From an uncultured Bacteroides sp. (GTDB lineage: Bacteria > Bacteroidota > Bacteroidia > Bacteroidales > Bacteroidaceae), in contig CAUEFX010000005.1 of assembly GCA_958477465.1 (NCBI GenBank), positions 62,001-126,000 of the forward strand: a stretch of 64,000 bases of DNA, given 5' to 3'. Under the pieces are notes generated by a model. That model ran no database searches. It was not told where the DNA came from and saw nothing but the letters and a program-made list of their open reading frames with translations. This document shows, piece by piece, positions 27,413 through 35,695 of the stretch. Each line of letters begins with the position of its first letter. Within the stretch, counting starts at the first letter, position 1. Both the position numbers and the translations under genes were made by a program.

Positions 27413-29119
27413 ATGAAAATATTTAAATATATAGCTTTATCTGCTTCTCTCTTCGCTTTAAATTCGTGTGACTTTTTAGATAAAGATCCTTATAAGCTGA
27501 CTCCTGAAACTTATTTCAACGACGAAGCAGAGTTGAACAAGGTGTTGACCGGAGTGTATAGTCCTCTGATGCAGGAACAATTTTATGGTGAGAATTATCC
27601 CTCCTATCTGGTAGGCGGAGACGACCTTTCATTTTATCAGCGAAGCTCTCCCAGGGTCGGAATCTGCTGCGCAACAGCCAGTAGCAGTACTCCTGAAATA
27701 ATGACATTCTGGAGATTGTTATATGAAGGAATTAACCGTGCCAATGTTTTATTGGAAAATGTAGATAAAGTTCCTACTCTATCTGCAGAAAAGCGTGCCC
27801 GTATGAAAGCGGAAGGCTATTTTCTTAGAGCATTCTACTATTTTCATTTAGTTCAATGTTGGGGAGATGTACCTTTGGTATTGGAGTCTACCAAAACAGT
27901 TGAACACTTGTCGATTCCGAGAACGGATAAACAGGTCGTTTATGATTTGATTATAAAGGATATTGAAGACAATATAGAGTATCTGCCTACCGCACTCGAA
28001 ACTGCCACTCCGGAACGAATTTCTCAAACTGCCGCACAAGGAATTCTGGCGCGTATTTATTTGTTTCGTGCAGGCGAACATTATAGAGACGACAAGCCTG
28101 CCGGGCCGGAGGTTGAGACTTACTTTGAAAAAGCTGCTTATTGGGCTAATGAGGTGAAGAAAAGTGGTCTTCATGATTTGGTAAGACCCTATAGCCGTGT
28201 ATTTCAGGATCTTGCCGAAGATAGATATAATAGTACAGGAGTGCGCGAAAGCATGTGGGAGATTGCCGAGGCGGGAAACCGTATAAACGATGTAGAATAT
28301 TCGGCAGGAAAGATTGGCAGTGTATACGGCTTCGGCTGTGGAACGGATTTCTCGGCAAATGCCGATTATAAAGCTAAAAAGGGAATGGAGAATCCGGGTT
28401 ATGCTAATAAATCATTCTTTGCTTCTTTGAAATTGTATGAAATGTACTATGAAGAGGATCCGGACAATATAGACCGGGAACGGGGAGATTGGAATATTGC
28501 ATCGTATGAATATAAAGTGAATGCAGGAAAAGTGGTGGGTAGAGAATATTATTATCCTCTCAAGCCTGCTGATCTGGATTTTGTTGACGGTTTCCCGTGT
28601 ACCCAATTGGAACAGAATAAATCGACCAATAAAGTCCGTTGTTTGGCCAAGTACAGACGTGAGCATGAACAGGTGCTTCCTAAAAGCAAATATTATACAC
28701 CGATTAATTTTCCGGTATTGAGGTATAGTGATGTACTGTTGATGCTTGCTGAGGCAGAGAACGAGGTACATCACGGCCCCACACCTTTGGCTATAGAGTG
28801 CATTAACACTGTACGTGAAAGAGCCGGATTGAATCCTGTGGAAGAAAATCTTGGTCAGGATGAATTTAGAGAAAAAATAAAGAAGGAACGGGCTATGGAG
28901 TTGTGTTTTGAAGCGCTGAGAAGATGGGACTTGATTCGCTGGGGAGATTTTTATAGTACGATGAGGAGTATGGAAAGCTATGTGGCCAAAGACGGATGGT
29001 CGCAGACTTACAAATATGCATCGGCATATTATAAAGTGACTCCTGCGTATGTATATTTCCCGATTCCCGACTGGGAAATGTCAGTCAACGATCAGATGAA
29101 GCAGAACCCGAATTGGTAA
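27413..29119 (+). CDS. SusD/RagB-type surface glycan-binding lipoprotein
   Basis: A 568-residue outer-membrane lipoprotein that caps the SusC pore and binds the incoming glycan. The signal peptide ends in the lipobox LNSC (Cys near residue 19), followed by DFLDKDP, the opening seen in nearly all SusD proteins. The helical TPR scaffold is recognisable in RMKAEGYFLRAFYYFHLVQCWGD and in the C-terminal block RERAGLNPVEENLGQDEF followed by KKERAMELCFEALRRWDLIRWG. Length is normal. It is third in the PUL operon. The ligand cannot be deduced because the binding face is variable. Confidence 0.97.
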   Translation: MKIFKYIALSASLFALNSCDFLDKDPYKLTPETYFNDEAELNKVLTGVYSPLMQEQFYGENYPSYLVGGDDLSFYQRSSPRVGICCATASSSTPEIMTFWRLLYEGINRANVLLENVDKVPTLSAEKRARMKAEGYFLRAFYYFHLVQCWGDVPLVLESTKTVEHLSIPRTDKQVVYDLIIKDIEDNIEYLPTALETATPERISQTAAQGILARIYLFRAGEHYRDDKPAGPEVETYFEKAAYWANEVKKSGLHDLVRPYSRVFQDLAEDRYNSTGVRESMWEIAEAGNRINDVEYSAGKIGSVYGFGCGTDFSANADYKAKKGMENPGYANKSFFASLKLYEMYYEEDPDNIDRERGDWNIASYEYKVNAGKVVGREYYYPLKPADLDFVDGFPCTQLEQNKSTNKVRCLAKYRREHEQVLPKSKYYTPINFPVLRYSDVLLMLAEAENEVHHGPTPLAIECINTVRERAGLNPVEENLGQDEFREKIKKERAMELCFEALRRWDLIRWGDFYSTMRSMESYVAKDGWSQTYKYASAYYKVTPAYVYFPIPDWEMSVNDQMKQNPNW

Positions 29120-29140
29120 TAACTATTAAACTGATAATTT

Positions 29141-30166
29141 ATGAAAGCAAAATTGTATATATTAAGTGTTTTGTTCCTCTCCTTGATCTCTTGTGATAAG
29201 GACATTGAAAAAGAGTTGGATGTAAATGTGCAGGCTTTTGCAGAAGGGGCTGAGATGGTTGATGGAACATTGATTGTGAAGAAATCTACGCCTGTAACAT
29301 TTCAAATAGATGGAGATGCCGATTTTATAACATTCTTCAATGGGGAAGGAGGGCATATGTATGATAGAAAAGACATGACACAGCTACCGGCGGGAGCTAT
29401 TTCTTCAAAGCTATCCTGTACTTTCAAAACTCAATATGGAAGTACGGCCGAAAATACTTTTCATGTATATCTTTCAACGTCTTTTGCCGGTTTAAGTAAA
29501 TCGGACAAAGAGCAGGATATTGCTACAATCAATTCTACTGAATGGAAGGATATTACAGAACAGTGTAAGCTTCCGAAATCAGCTAATGATACTCAATATG
29601 GTGCAAAAGGGGTTTCTTCTGTTGAGATTCCGTTGGATGAATATCTGGAGGCTCCTTCTTTGACAATCGCTTTCCTGTATCATATTAAAGATAATAAGAT
29701 ACGTCCGCGATGGGAAGTGAGAAAAATGAAAGTCGTAACTACCGACCTTGAATCCGGAAACGTCTCTGAATTGCCTGCAGGCAGTATTGGCTTTTCCGCA
29801 TTTCATGAATGGGCCGATGGAAACAATGTTTATACCACCGTTACAAATAATACGGCCGGCCGATGGAATCTGGTGAATATATTGAATGCGGGAAATGATT
29901 TTATGATGGGGATTCATCCGGGCAATGCGAATAAAACTCCCAATGACCCCTTGCATAAAAGCTGGCTGATATCTAATCCTATTGATTTGCGAAGCTATAA
30001 CCCGGATAGGGGGGAAGTTATAAAAACCATAACATCTGCATTGAATAGCTACACACATACCTACACGAAAGCGGGAAATTACAAAGCTTCCTTTATCTTT
30101 GTGAATGAAAACTTTCAGTATCGGAAAGAATATGTGAAACATATTAATGTAAAAGTCATAGAGTAA
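29141..30166 (+). CDS. DUF5017-like PUL lipoprotein
   Basis: A 341-residue lipoprotein with lipobox LISC (Cys at residue 18) and acidic residues right after it (DKDIEKE), which suggests the outer surface. The mature part resembles DUF5017: an early FQIDGDADFITFFNGEGGHMYD segment, then beta-rich sequence, and a C-terminal Ig-like part with the PKD-like ending THTYTKAGNYKASFIFVN. In such loci the gene after SusD usually encodes a surface glycan-binding protein (SusE/SusF position), and that is the likely role here. No catalytic motif is seen. It is last in the operon and is followed by a terminator. Confidence 0.75.
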   Translation: MKAKLYILSVLFLSLISCDKDIEKELDVNVQAFAEGAEMVDGTLIVKKSTPVTFQIDGDADFITFFNGEGGHMYDRKDMTQLPAGAISSKLSCTFKTQYGSTAENTFHVYLSTSFAGLSKSDKEQDIATINSTEWKDITEQCKLPKSANDTQYGAKGVSSVEIPLDEYLEAPSLTIAFLYHIKDNKIRPRWEVRKMKVVTTDLESGNVSELPAGSIGFSAFHEWADGNNVYTTVTNNTAGRWNLVNILNAGNDFMMGIHPGNANKTPNDPLHKSWLISNPIDLRSYNPDRGEVIKTITSALNSYTHTYTKAGNYKASFIFVNENFQYRKEYVKHINVKVIE

Positions 30167-30236
30167 AGCTATGAATAGAGAGATTAAGTTACAGATGAGT
30201 GTTATGAATAAAAGCAATTTATAGTTTTATAAACAG

Positions 30237-30274
30237 AACCACCCTTGCTACAGATTTTTGCGGCAAGGGTGGTT
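30237..30274. terminator. Bidirectional terminator between PUL and lipoprotein operon
   Basis: Perfect 12-bp arms AACCACCCTTGC/GCAAGGGTGGTT with a 14-nt loop, between two convergent operons. Related in sequence to the hairpins at 690-723 and 9204-9252. Confidence 0.85.
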
Positions 30275-30301
30275 TCTATTATTAAAAGTACAAAGTTACA
30301 T

Positions 30302-31000
30302 CTAACGCAATACGAACGACTGACTGGCAAATGAATAAGTTATCTCATAAACTACTCCGGCTGTGATGCCCGTATAGTTGCCTTCCTTATTTAAAGACTC
30401 GTCATCCGCATTGGTTGCAGAGAGCGAATAAGAAAGTTCAACAGCTTCTTGCCCTTCATCGGGTAGCGCATAATAAGCGGTCTCTCCATTGCGTAAGTTT
30501 ACGTTACGTTCGCCAATCCTGGCGGAAAAGCTATAATCATTAAACCATTCGCTGAAACCTTCGGGCAGTACCAAGCGTACACCGATATTTACCATCGGAC
30601 AGATTACGGTGAGGTAATTCACCTTTTCCGCTGCAATCGTGAATCGTTGTTCCTTATAGAACACGGGTTCACCTTGGGCACTGTCATCCCACACCTGGTC
30701 GTAATTGGAAGTATATGCCTTTAGCACGTATTCTCCCGCTTCCAGTTCTATCTTCGCAGATGCTTCTGGCGCTCCCGCTTCATAACTCACAACGGGGGTG
30801 CCATCCGCCTTCTCTATTTCAATGGCTAACTCTGTATTGACAGCACGCGTTTTTACGGGTACTACATCTACGTTGCTTACTTCCAACGAAGAAAGGGACA
30901 AATAACCCGTTCCGGACGGCTGTGATTCTTCTTCCCGTTGGCAGGCAGTAAACAGGAAAAATATCAATAAGTATAATAAAGAAGTATGTTTCATATCCAT
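30302..31000 (-). CDS. DUF4493-like surface lipoprotein (operon gene 7)
   Basis: A 232-residue lipoprotein with lipobox FTAC followed by QREEE, an acidic tail of the type that sends lipoproteins to the cell surface in Bacteroidota. The mature part is a single DUF4493-like beta domain: GYLSLSSLEVSN opening, the TRAVNTELAIEIEKADG strand pair, LELEAGEYVLKAYTSN, and the ICPMVNIGVRLVLPEGF motif. The start overlaps the upstream stop by one base (TAATG), so the two are coupled; an in-frame ATG at 30994 is an alternative. It is the last gene of the seven-gene operon. Related domains occur in Bacteroides surface and fimbria-like proteins, but the function is unknown. Confidence 0.75.
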   Translation of the reverse strand: MDMKHTSLLYLLIFFLFTACQREEESQPSGTGYLSLSSLEVSNVDVVPVKTRAVNTELAIEIEKADGTPVVSYEAGAPEASAKIELEAGEYVLKAYTSNYDQVWDDSAQGEPVFYKEQRFTIAAEKVNYLTVICPMVNIGVRLVLPEGFSEWFNDYSFSARIGERNVNLRNGETAYYALPDEGQEAVELSYSLSATNADDESLNKEGNYTGITAGVVYEITYSFASQSFVLR

Positions 31001-33159
31001 TATTTTGTATAATTCAATAAAAGATCATCAATATAAAGCATGCTTCCGATATGGGCATTCCAACTACCCATTACAGGGAATGTAATGGATTTGTTTTTAT
31101 CAAAGTCACTACTTGAAAAAGATGTCTTAGTAGTGGACAGGAATTGCACATAGATAGACGTAGCCTTTTTCTCCAGAGTGATATATTCCAGCTGAACGGT
31201 AGCTTGTTTGAATTCACTGTCTGCTGTCGAATAAGCTGTTGGAATAAATGTTCCTGTGGCAATGATGTCATCTCCGTTTCTCAGTTCAATGTATGCTTTG
31301 AATTGATCGCTGTTTTTGGGTATGTATTTATACCAGAAAGCAAACTCTTGCGGACGGGCTGCAAAGGAGTGGCCGGTCGTAATCGTTTCCTGATCATTGT
31401 TCCAACGATAGGTTCCCACAAACAGACTCCCGGCAAATGCACCGTCCGGATAAATAATTTGACCTGTTGACGAATAACCGCCTCCATGACCGGAAGTATA
31501 AAGCAGGGCGGAACGGTTTCCGCCATGTTTATTGCTTTCATTGTAGCTGACGCACGGACTCGTTGTAACTACCACTGGCGATACGGAATAATCTCTTGAA
31601 CGTTCGTTGTTGGTGGTCCACCAAATATCCGTTTCACCACTATTGTAAGGCAGGAAGTCATAATAGTTTTTGTTACCGCCAAAGATTCCTGTTTTCCCTA
31701 CTTTATTAGCCTGCCAACTCTCCATATCCGAATTGGGCAGCTGGGCAGGGGTTTCAAGAGTGGCATCTGTTGTATTGGAATGAATGCAGTTTCGGTAACA
31801 AGCTCTCACTTTATAGCTTTTATTAGTCGGTATGGAGCTGAAAGTCTGTTGACGGCCATTGTTACACTCTTGCCAGGTACTGCCTCCATCCGCACTATAC
31901 TGATAAACCAAATTCCCTTTAATCTTCTCCGCATTGCCGGATGTTACATTGATCTCATCAGCCGTAAACTCTTTGCTCCAGCAATTGATATCCTGCACGC
32001 TTATTGTGAACTCCGGTTTCACCGTACGGATGGTGTAATCTTCCCCATCTTCGCTGCTCCACCGGTTGTTCGCCTTCACACGGAAAGATATGTGATTCAC
32101 CACTTCCGCACCGTCATTTGTCTGCAATTTGGCAGTCAAAGCTGTCAAATCGAGTGCTCCGCTTGTGGAAGTACCGTCTAATGCAGGCAAAACAATTCCG
32201 GCATCCGTCAAAGCCGTGCGGTCTTCATCACTTAATGCAGACAACGCATAGCTCTTGTTCAATGCAGTATATTGCTCATCTTGAAAACCAAGTGTAAACT
32301 CCACGTCCTGTACGGGCATCGAAGCCGTATAATGAATGGCGGCAGACAAGGCATCCGTTGTCTCTGTATAGGTAAGTGATGTAGCTCCTCCTTCAAATCC
32401 GGAGACTTTCGGTTTCGGCAGCCACTTTGCGGGAATCGTTTCTGAGACAGTCTCCTTTCTCACTTCCACCTTGTCTACCGTCAGGATAGTTCCCGAAGTA
32501 ACCGGCTGGGCGGAAAGTGAAAGAATGATGTGGTCGGCTGCTTTGATGGTAGAAGGAAAATCAGCGGATTCCAGGGTTAGAGAGACATCTCTGCCCCCTT
32601 CTTTCAAGGTAGCGTAGAAAGCTACTTTCACTTCGGAGCCGGCACGGAAATACGCACTTTTTGATTCGGCTCCGGATAACCGTACATATAAATTCTCAAC
32701 CGCCACCTTTACACCATACGAACTGTATAACTCTTCAAACTTAGCCTGATTGACATACCGGACGGAAAGCAAGGCATTGGCCACACTGCAAGGTATCGTA
32801 ACCGGTGTCTCTGCATCTTCTGCCAACTCCGTATCTGTCACTCCTTCATAATAGGGACTGTCTACAGCCAATAGCGCATTGTCTCCGAAAGAGGCTTGCA
32901 GGCGATAAGTCCCGACGGGAGCCTCTATCAGACTGCTTGTATAGGCGCCGTCATAAACAGTAGCCACTTTATCCAGCCTGGTAATCAACAGATGGAAGTT
33001 CTCGGCTACGGGCTTTCCTATTTCTGCCGGCGTGCTTCGCGATGTGACTGATACCTCGTCCGCCAATGAGACCCGGAATCCTCTACCGCCACCGGTAGTC
33101 AATTCATCGCTATTACAGGCAGAACAAAGTAAAAGACATGCAAACAGGCCTTTCTCCAT
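31000..33159 (-). CDS. DUF4493-PCMD-like surface lipoprotein (operon gene 6)
   Basis: A 719-residue lipoprotein starting at the ATG at 33159 (lipobox CSAC, then NSDE); an ATG at 33189 gives a poorer signal. The N-terminal DUF4493-like domain runs to about residue 250, recognisable from GFRVSLADEVSVTSRST, LIEAPVGTYRLQASFGD and VANALLSVRYVNQAKFEELY. One or two Ig/Fn3-like domains follow (to about 460). The C-terminal 240 residues resemble the PCMD domain (putative carbohydrate metabolism domain): NSDMESWQ, a central SLFVGTYRWNN stretch and the ending IGSMLYIDDLLLNY. PCMD proteins are thought to bind carbohydrate, without proof here. It is coupled to the next gene by a one-base overlap. Confidence 0.75.
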   Translation of the reverse strand: MEKGLFACLLLCSACNSDELTTGGGRGFRVSLADEVSVTSRSTPAEIGKPVAENFHLLITRLDKVATVYDGAYTSSLIEAPVGTYRLQASFGDNALLAVDSPYYEGVTDTELAEDAETPVTIPCSVANALLSVRYVNQAKFEELYSSYGVKVAVENLYVRLSGAESKSAYFRAGSEVKVAFYATLKEGGRDVSLTLESADFPSTIKAADHIILSLSAQPVTSGTILTVDKVEVRKETVSETIPAKWLPKPKVSGFEGGATSLTYTETTDALSAAIHYTASMPVQDVEFTLGFQDEQYTALNKSYALSALSDEDRTALTDAGIVLPALDGTSTSGALDLTALTAKLQTNDGAEVVNHISFRVKANNRWSSEDGEDYTIRTVKPEFTISVQDINCWSKEFTADEINVTSGNAEKIKGNLVYQYSADGGSTWQECNNGRQQTFSSIPTNKSYKVRACYRNCIHSNTTDATLETPAQLPNSDMESWQANKVGKTGIFGGNKNYYDFLPYNSGETDIWWTTNNERSRDYSVSPVVVTTSPCVSYNESNKHGGNRSALLYTSGHGGGYSSTGQIIYPDGAFAGSLFVGTYRWNNDQETITTGHSFAARPQEFAFWYKYIPKNSDQFKAYIELRNGDDIIATGTFIPTAYSTADSEFKQATVQLEYITLEKKATSIYVQFLSTTKTSFSSSDFDKNKSITFPVMGSWNAHIGSMLYIDDLLLNYTK

Positions 33160-33212
33160 CACCTTCAAATTCTTAATAAGACTAAACATAAGATTGTTTC
33201 TTCGTTTTGTTT

Positions 33213-34862
33213 CTAATCATAAATCAATTCAAAATCGTCTATCCAGAGTTTACTACCCTCTCCACCGGTAAAGAAATCTCCGTATTTACTTGCTGTGGCT
33301 ACTACAAGAATATACTTAGGCGTACGATTCGTATAGCGGTATTGCAGTGTCAGGTCCAGCTGGCGGTAAGCCGCATCAGAAGTGCCCTGTACCAATTCGG
33401 CGTATGCGATGATATGCGTGTCGTTTTTGTCGAACAATTGCCTTTCGGACGGGCGGGTACGGATCTCCCGCGGTTTGTCCCAGTCGGTCAACGCGATATA
33501 GATATGGCAGGAGTCCGGTCTTCCTTTCAGATACTGGTAGTCGTTATCTCCCACTCTGTTGATCGTTACTGAATTGTACTTATAATGGATGCGGAGTTTG
33601 GAAGGAAACGAAGCAAACGGGCGTCCAAAGCTCAAGACACCGTTCGTTCCATCCGTCCTTACATAATCTCCGGTAAAAATATTCCCTGCCGCAAACTTCA
33701 GCACCAGATATTTAGATTCCAAATAGGCTGCTTTCCCTGTTCCGTTACTGGTAGCATCGGTCGGAACCGAATTGCTGTCGCTGATGGTGGTAGCTCCACG
33801 GTTTCCCGTATCCCAAAAGGAAACGCCTCCCGACGGCCACGGATTCCACAATTTTCCGTTTTGATTCCAGTCATCGAAGCTGGCATTGGTCAGAGGGGTG
33901 GCTTCGGCCGTTGTAAAATCTTGTACATCACCGGCTGTACCATCCACACTGATCCGATATTGATAGGAGGTGGCGGGAGATAGTCCGGTCAGCGATGCCG
34001 TATAGTTCGTTCCGTTGACTTTAACGGCAGAAGCCGCCAAAGTAGACCAGGCGCTCTCCGATTGTTTCTTATATTCCACTACCGGTGTTTTCCCTGAACG
34101 TATGTCTCCGCTCAATGTGGCACTGGTCGTTCTGGCAAATACATTGGTGGAACCGGTCGCTTCTTCCGACTGGTAAACAAAAACTTTCCACTCATGGCTG
34201 GCCTTTTCCCAGGCATAGGTGACAAAAAAGGTGACTGGTTGGGAGAAATCGTATACATCATAAGTTGTTGGATCGGGTATAACCTTTCCATGCTCCCCTC
34301 CCAATTGGAAAGCAGATACTTTAATGGCATTCAGCGGTTGGTCTTTAGATACGTAAATCACCACATTCCGGTTGACTGCATCGATCACCGCCTTGCCAAT
34401 CTGATTCTCCAGCACGATGTTGCGGGTGATAATCTGTGTGACAGACACGGTCCACAAGTAATCCTGATATGTCTGCAATGTGAACGTGACCGGTTTGGAA
34501 AAGTCAACCCTCGTATCCGAGGAGGCGGGAATATCCGTCAACGATTCAAATCCGACTGCCGGGAAATTAGAAGCATCATGGCATTTTCCGGCATCCGGAA
34601 TCACGGTTGCTTCGTTGCTGACTGTCAATTTCGTAATGCGAAGTTGAGACAAATCCACCGAATCGTCTACGTATAACTGTACGGTACGTTTCGATTTGTC
34701 TATCACCGCCTGCGTACTACTGCTCTCTTCAGAGGCCCGCTGCCCCTCCACTTCCACCGAAAGGATGTTTCCTTCCACTATCGGATAAGGAATGTCATTC
34801 TCTATTTTGCATGCTGCTACTGCCAGCAAACAAAAAAGTGCATATATTAGTTTCTTTATCAT
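33213..34862 (-). CDS. Ig-like/Fn3-PCMD surface lipoprotein (operon gene 5)
   Basis: A 549-residue lipoprotein with lipobox AVAAC. Unlike its operon partners it lacks DUF4493. After KIENDIPYPIVEGNI there are two similar N-terminal repeats with V-x-Y-V strands (KRTVQLYVDDSVDLSQL and NRNVVIYVSKDQPLNAI), each ending in a W-x-V strand (LWTVSVTQ, EWKVFVYQ). Next comes an Fn3-like domain with LTGLSPATSYQYRISVDG. A full PCMD domain closes the protein (about 320-549: ASFDDWNQNGKLWNPW, KYGDFFTGGEGSKLWIDDFELIYD). Its PCMD end is nearly a sister of that in gene 3 of the operon. Probably surface-exposed and glycan-binding; this is inference. Confidence 0.75.
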   Translation of the reverse strand: MIKKLIYALFCLLAVAACKIENDIPYPIVEGNILSVEVEGQRASEESSSTQAVIDKSKRTVQLYVDDSVDLSQLRITKLTVSNEATVIPDAGKCHDASNFPAVGFESLTDIPASSDTRVDFSKPVTFTLQTYQDYLWTVSVTQIITRNIVLENQIGKAVIDAVNRNVVIYVSKDQPLNAIKVSAFQLGGEHGKVIPDPTTYDVYDFSQPVTFFVTYAWEKASHEWKVFVYQSEEATGSTNVFARTTSATLSGDIRSGKTPVVEYKKQSESAWSTLAASAVKVNGTNYTASLTGLSPATSYQYRISVDGTAGDVQDFTTAEATPLTNASFDDWNQNGKLWNPWPSGGVSFWDTGNRGATTISDSNSVPTDATSNGTGKAAYLESKYLVLKFAAGNIFTGDYVRTDGTNGVLSFGRPFASFPSKLRIHYKYNSVTINRVGDNDYQYLKGRPDSCHIYIALTDWDKPREIRTRPSERQLFDKNDTHIIAYAELVQGTSDAAYRQLDLTLQYRYTNRTPKYILVVATASKYGDFFTGGEGSKLWIDDFELIYD

Positions 34863-34878
34863 ACGTTTAAGGCTGTCG

Positions 34879-35619
34879 TTACAAATAGAATGTCATACCG
34901 ATGTTTATGGAAAACAAATCAAACTTGAAGTTTCCGGAGGAGATTCTTCTCGAACCACTCTCCACTTGATTCGTCTTCTGGTCCTGCCATTTAAAATTAA
35001 AACCCATTACTCCTACCGATACTTCCACGCTCGCCCAGTCTGTGACGAAAGCCGTCAGTCCCGGTGCAATACCGATTTGCAGATGATGCGACTTTTCGAA
35101 AGTCCCGTCGTATTCCGTTCCTGTTCCGGTGGAATTTTTTCCCGTACTGTACCCGTAAGTCAGCCGCGCTTCATTGAAAAGCCCGAATATTTTACTCCTC
35201 CCCACAGGCATATAAGTCCGGAGAAAGCCGGATGCCTCATATTTGTGTTGCAGATAATACAGATTGTTCAAGTTGATATTAAAATCTTCTCCTAAATTAA
35301 CGTCGAAGTTTTCCATATTCAAGTAGGTACGGTTGTATGTGAAGCGCCCTCCGACTGCTATATTATCTTTGATGAAATAGCCTACGTATGGACTTACTTT
35401 GAAGGTGTATCCCGCGCCTTCCACGTCTTTCAGTACCAGAAAATTCAAATTGCTCTCGTCATGCTCCGAATAAGAGACCGTACCGCCAAACATCCATTGT
35501 CCCTTGGGGATGAACATGGAATTCTGTATTTCCCTGTCTATACGCTTGGGCCTTTCCGCTCTTATTGGAAAAACAACCGCTACCAATAGCAGCAAAACTA
35601 ACGCTGTTTTTACTTTCAT
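34879..35619 (-). CDS. Small outer-membrane beta-barrel protein (operon gene 4)
   Basis: A 246-residue protein with an ordinary signal peptide (1-21, ending IRAE), the only operon member without a lipobox. The mature sequence alternates polar and hydrophobic residues in about eight to ten strands (GGTVSYSEHDESNLNFLVL, FKVSPYVGYFIKDNIAVGGRFTY) and ends in FSINIGMTFYL, a typical barrel C-terminus. This is the pattern of an OmpW/OmpA-size barrel, which could anchor or export the lipoproteins encoded around it. It sits in the middle of the operon, 16 bases before gene 5. A hairpin in the 76-nt gap behind gene 3 precedes it. Confidence 0.78.
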   Translation of the reverse strand: MKVKTALVLLLLVAVVFPIRAERPKRIDREIQNSMFIPKGQWMFGGTVSYSEHDESNLNFLVLKDVEGAGYTFKVSPYVGYFIKDNIAVGGRFTYNRTYLNMENFDVNLGEDFNINLNNLYYLQHKYEASGFLRTYMPVGRSKIFGLFNEARLTYGYSTGKNSTGTGTEYDGTFEKSHHLQIGIAPGLTAFVTDWASVEVSVGVMGFNFKWQDQKTNQVESGSRRISSGNFKFDLFSINIGMTFYL

Positions 35620-35633
35620 ATATAAAATGAGTA

Positions 35634-35672
35634 TAACCGGAGAAGAATTTTTTTTATATTCCTCTCCGGTTA
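35634..35672 (-). repeat. Intra-operon hairpin between genes 3 and 4
   Basis: TAACCGGAGA/TCTCCGGTTA arms, extended by GAAT/ATTC after one mismatch, with an A/T-rich loop. On the minus strand it is not followed by a T run, so it looks like a processing or stability element rather than a terminator. Confidence 0.6.
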
Positions 35673-35695
35673 AAGGTTATTATTGGAATAAGATC

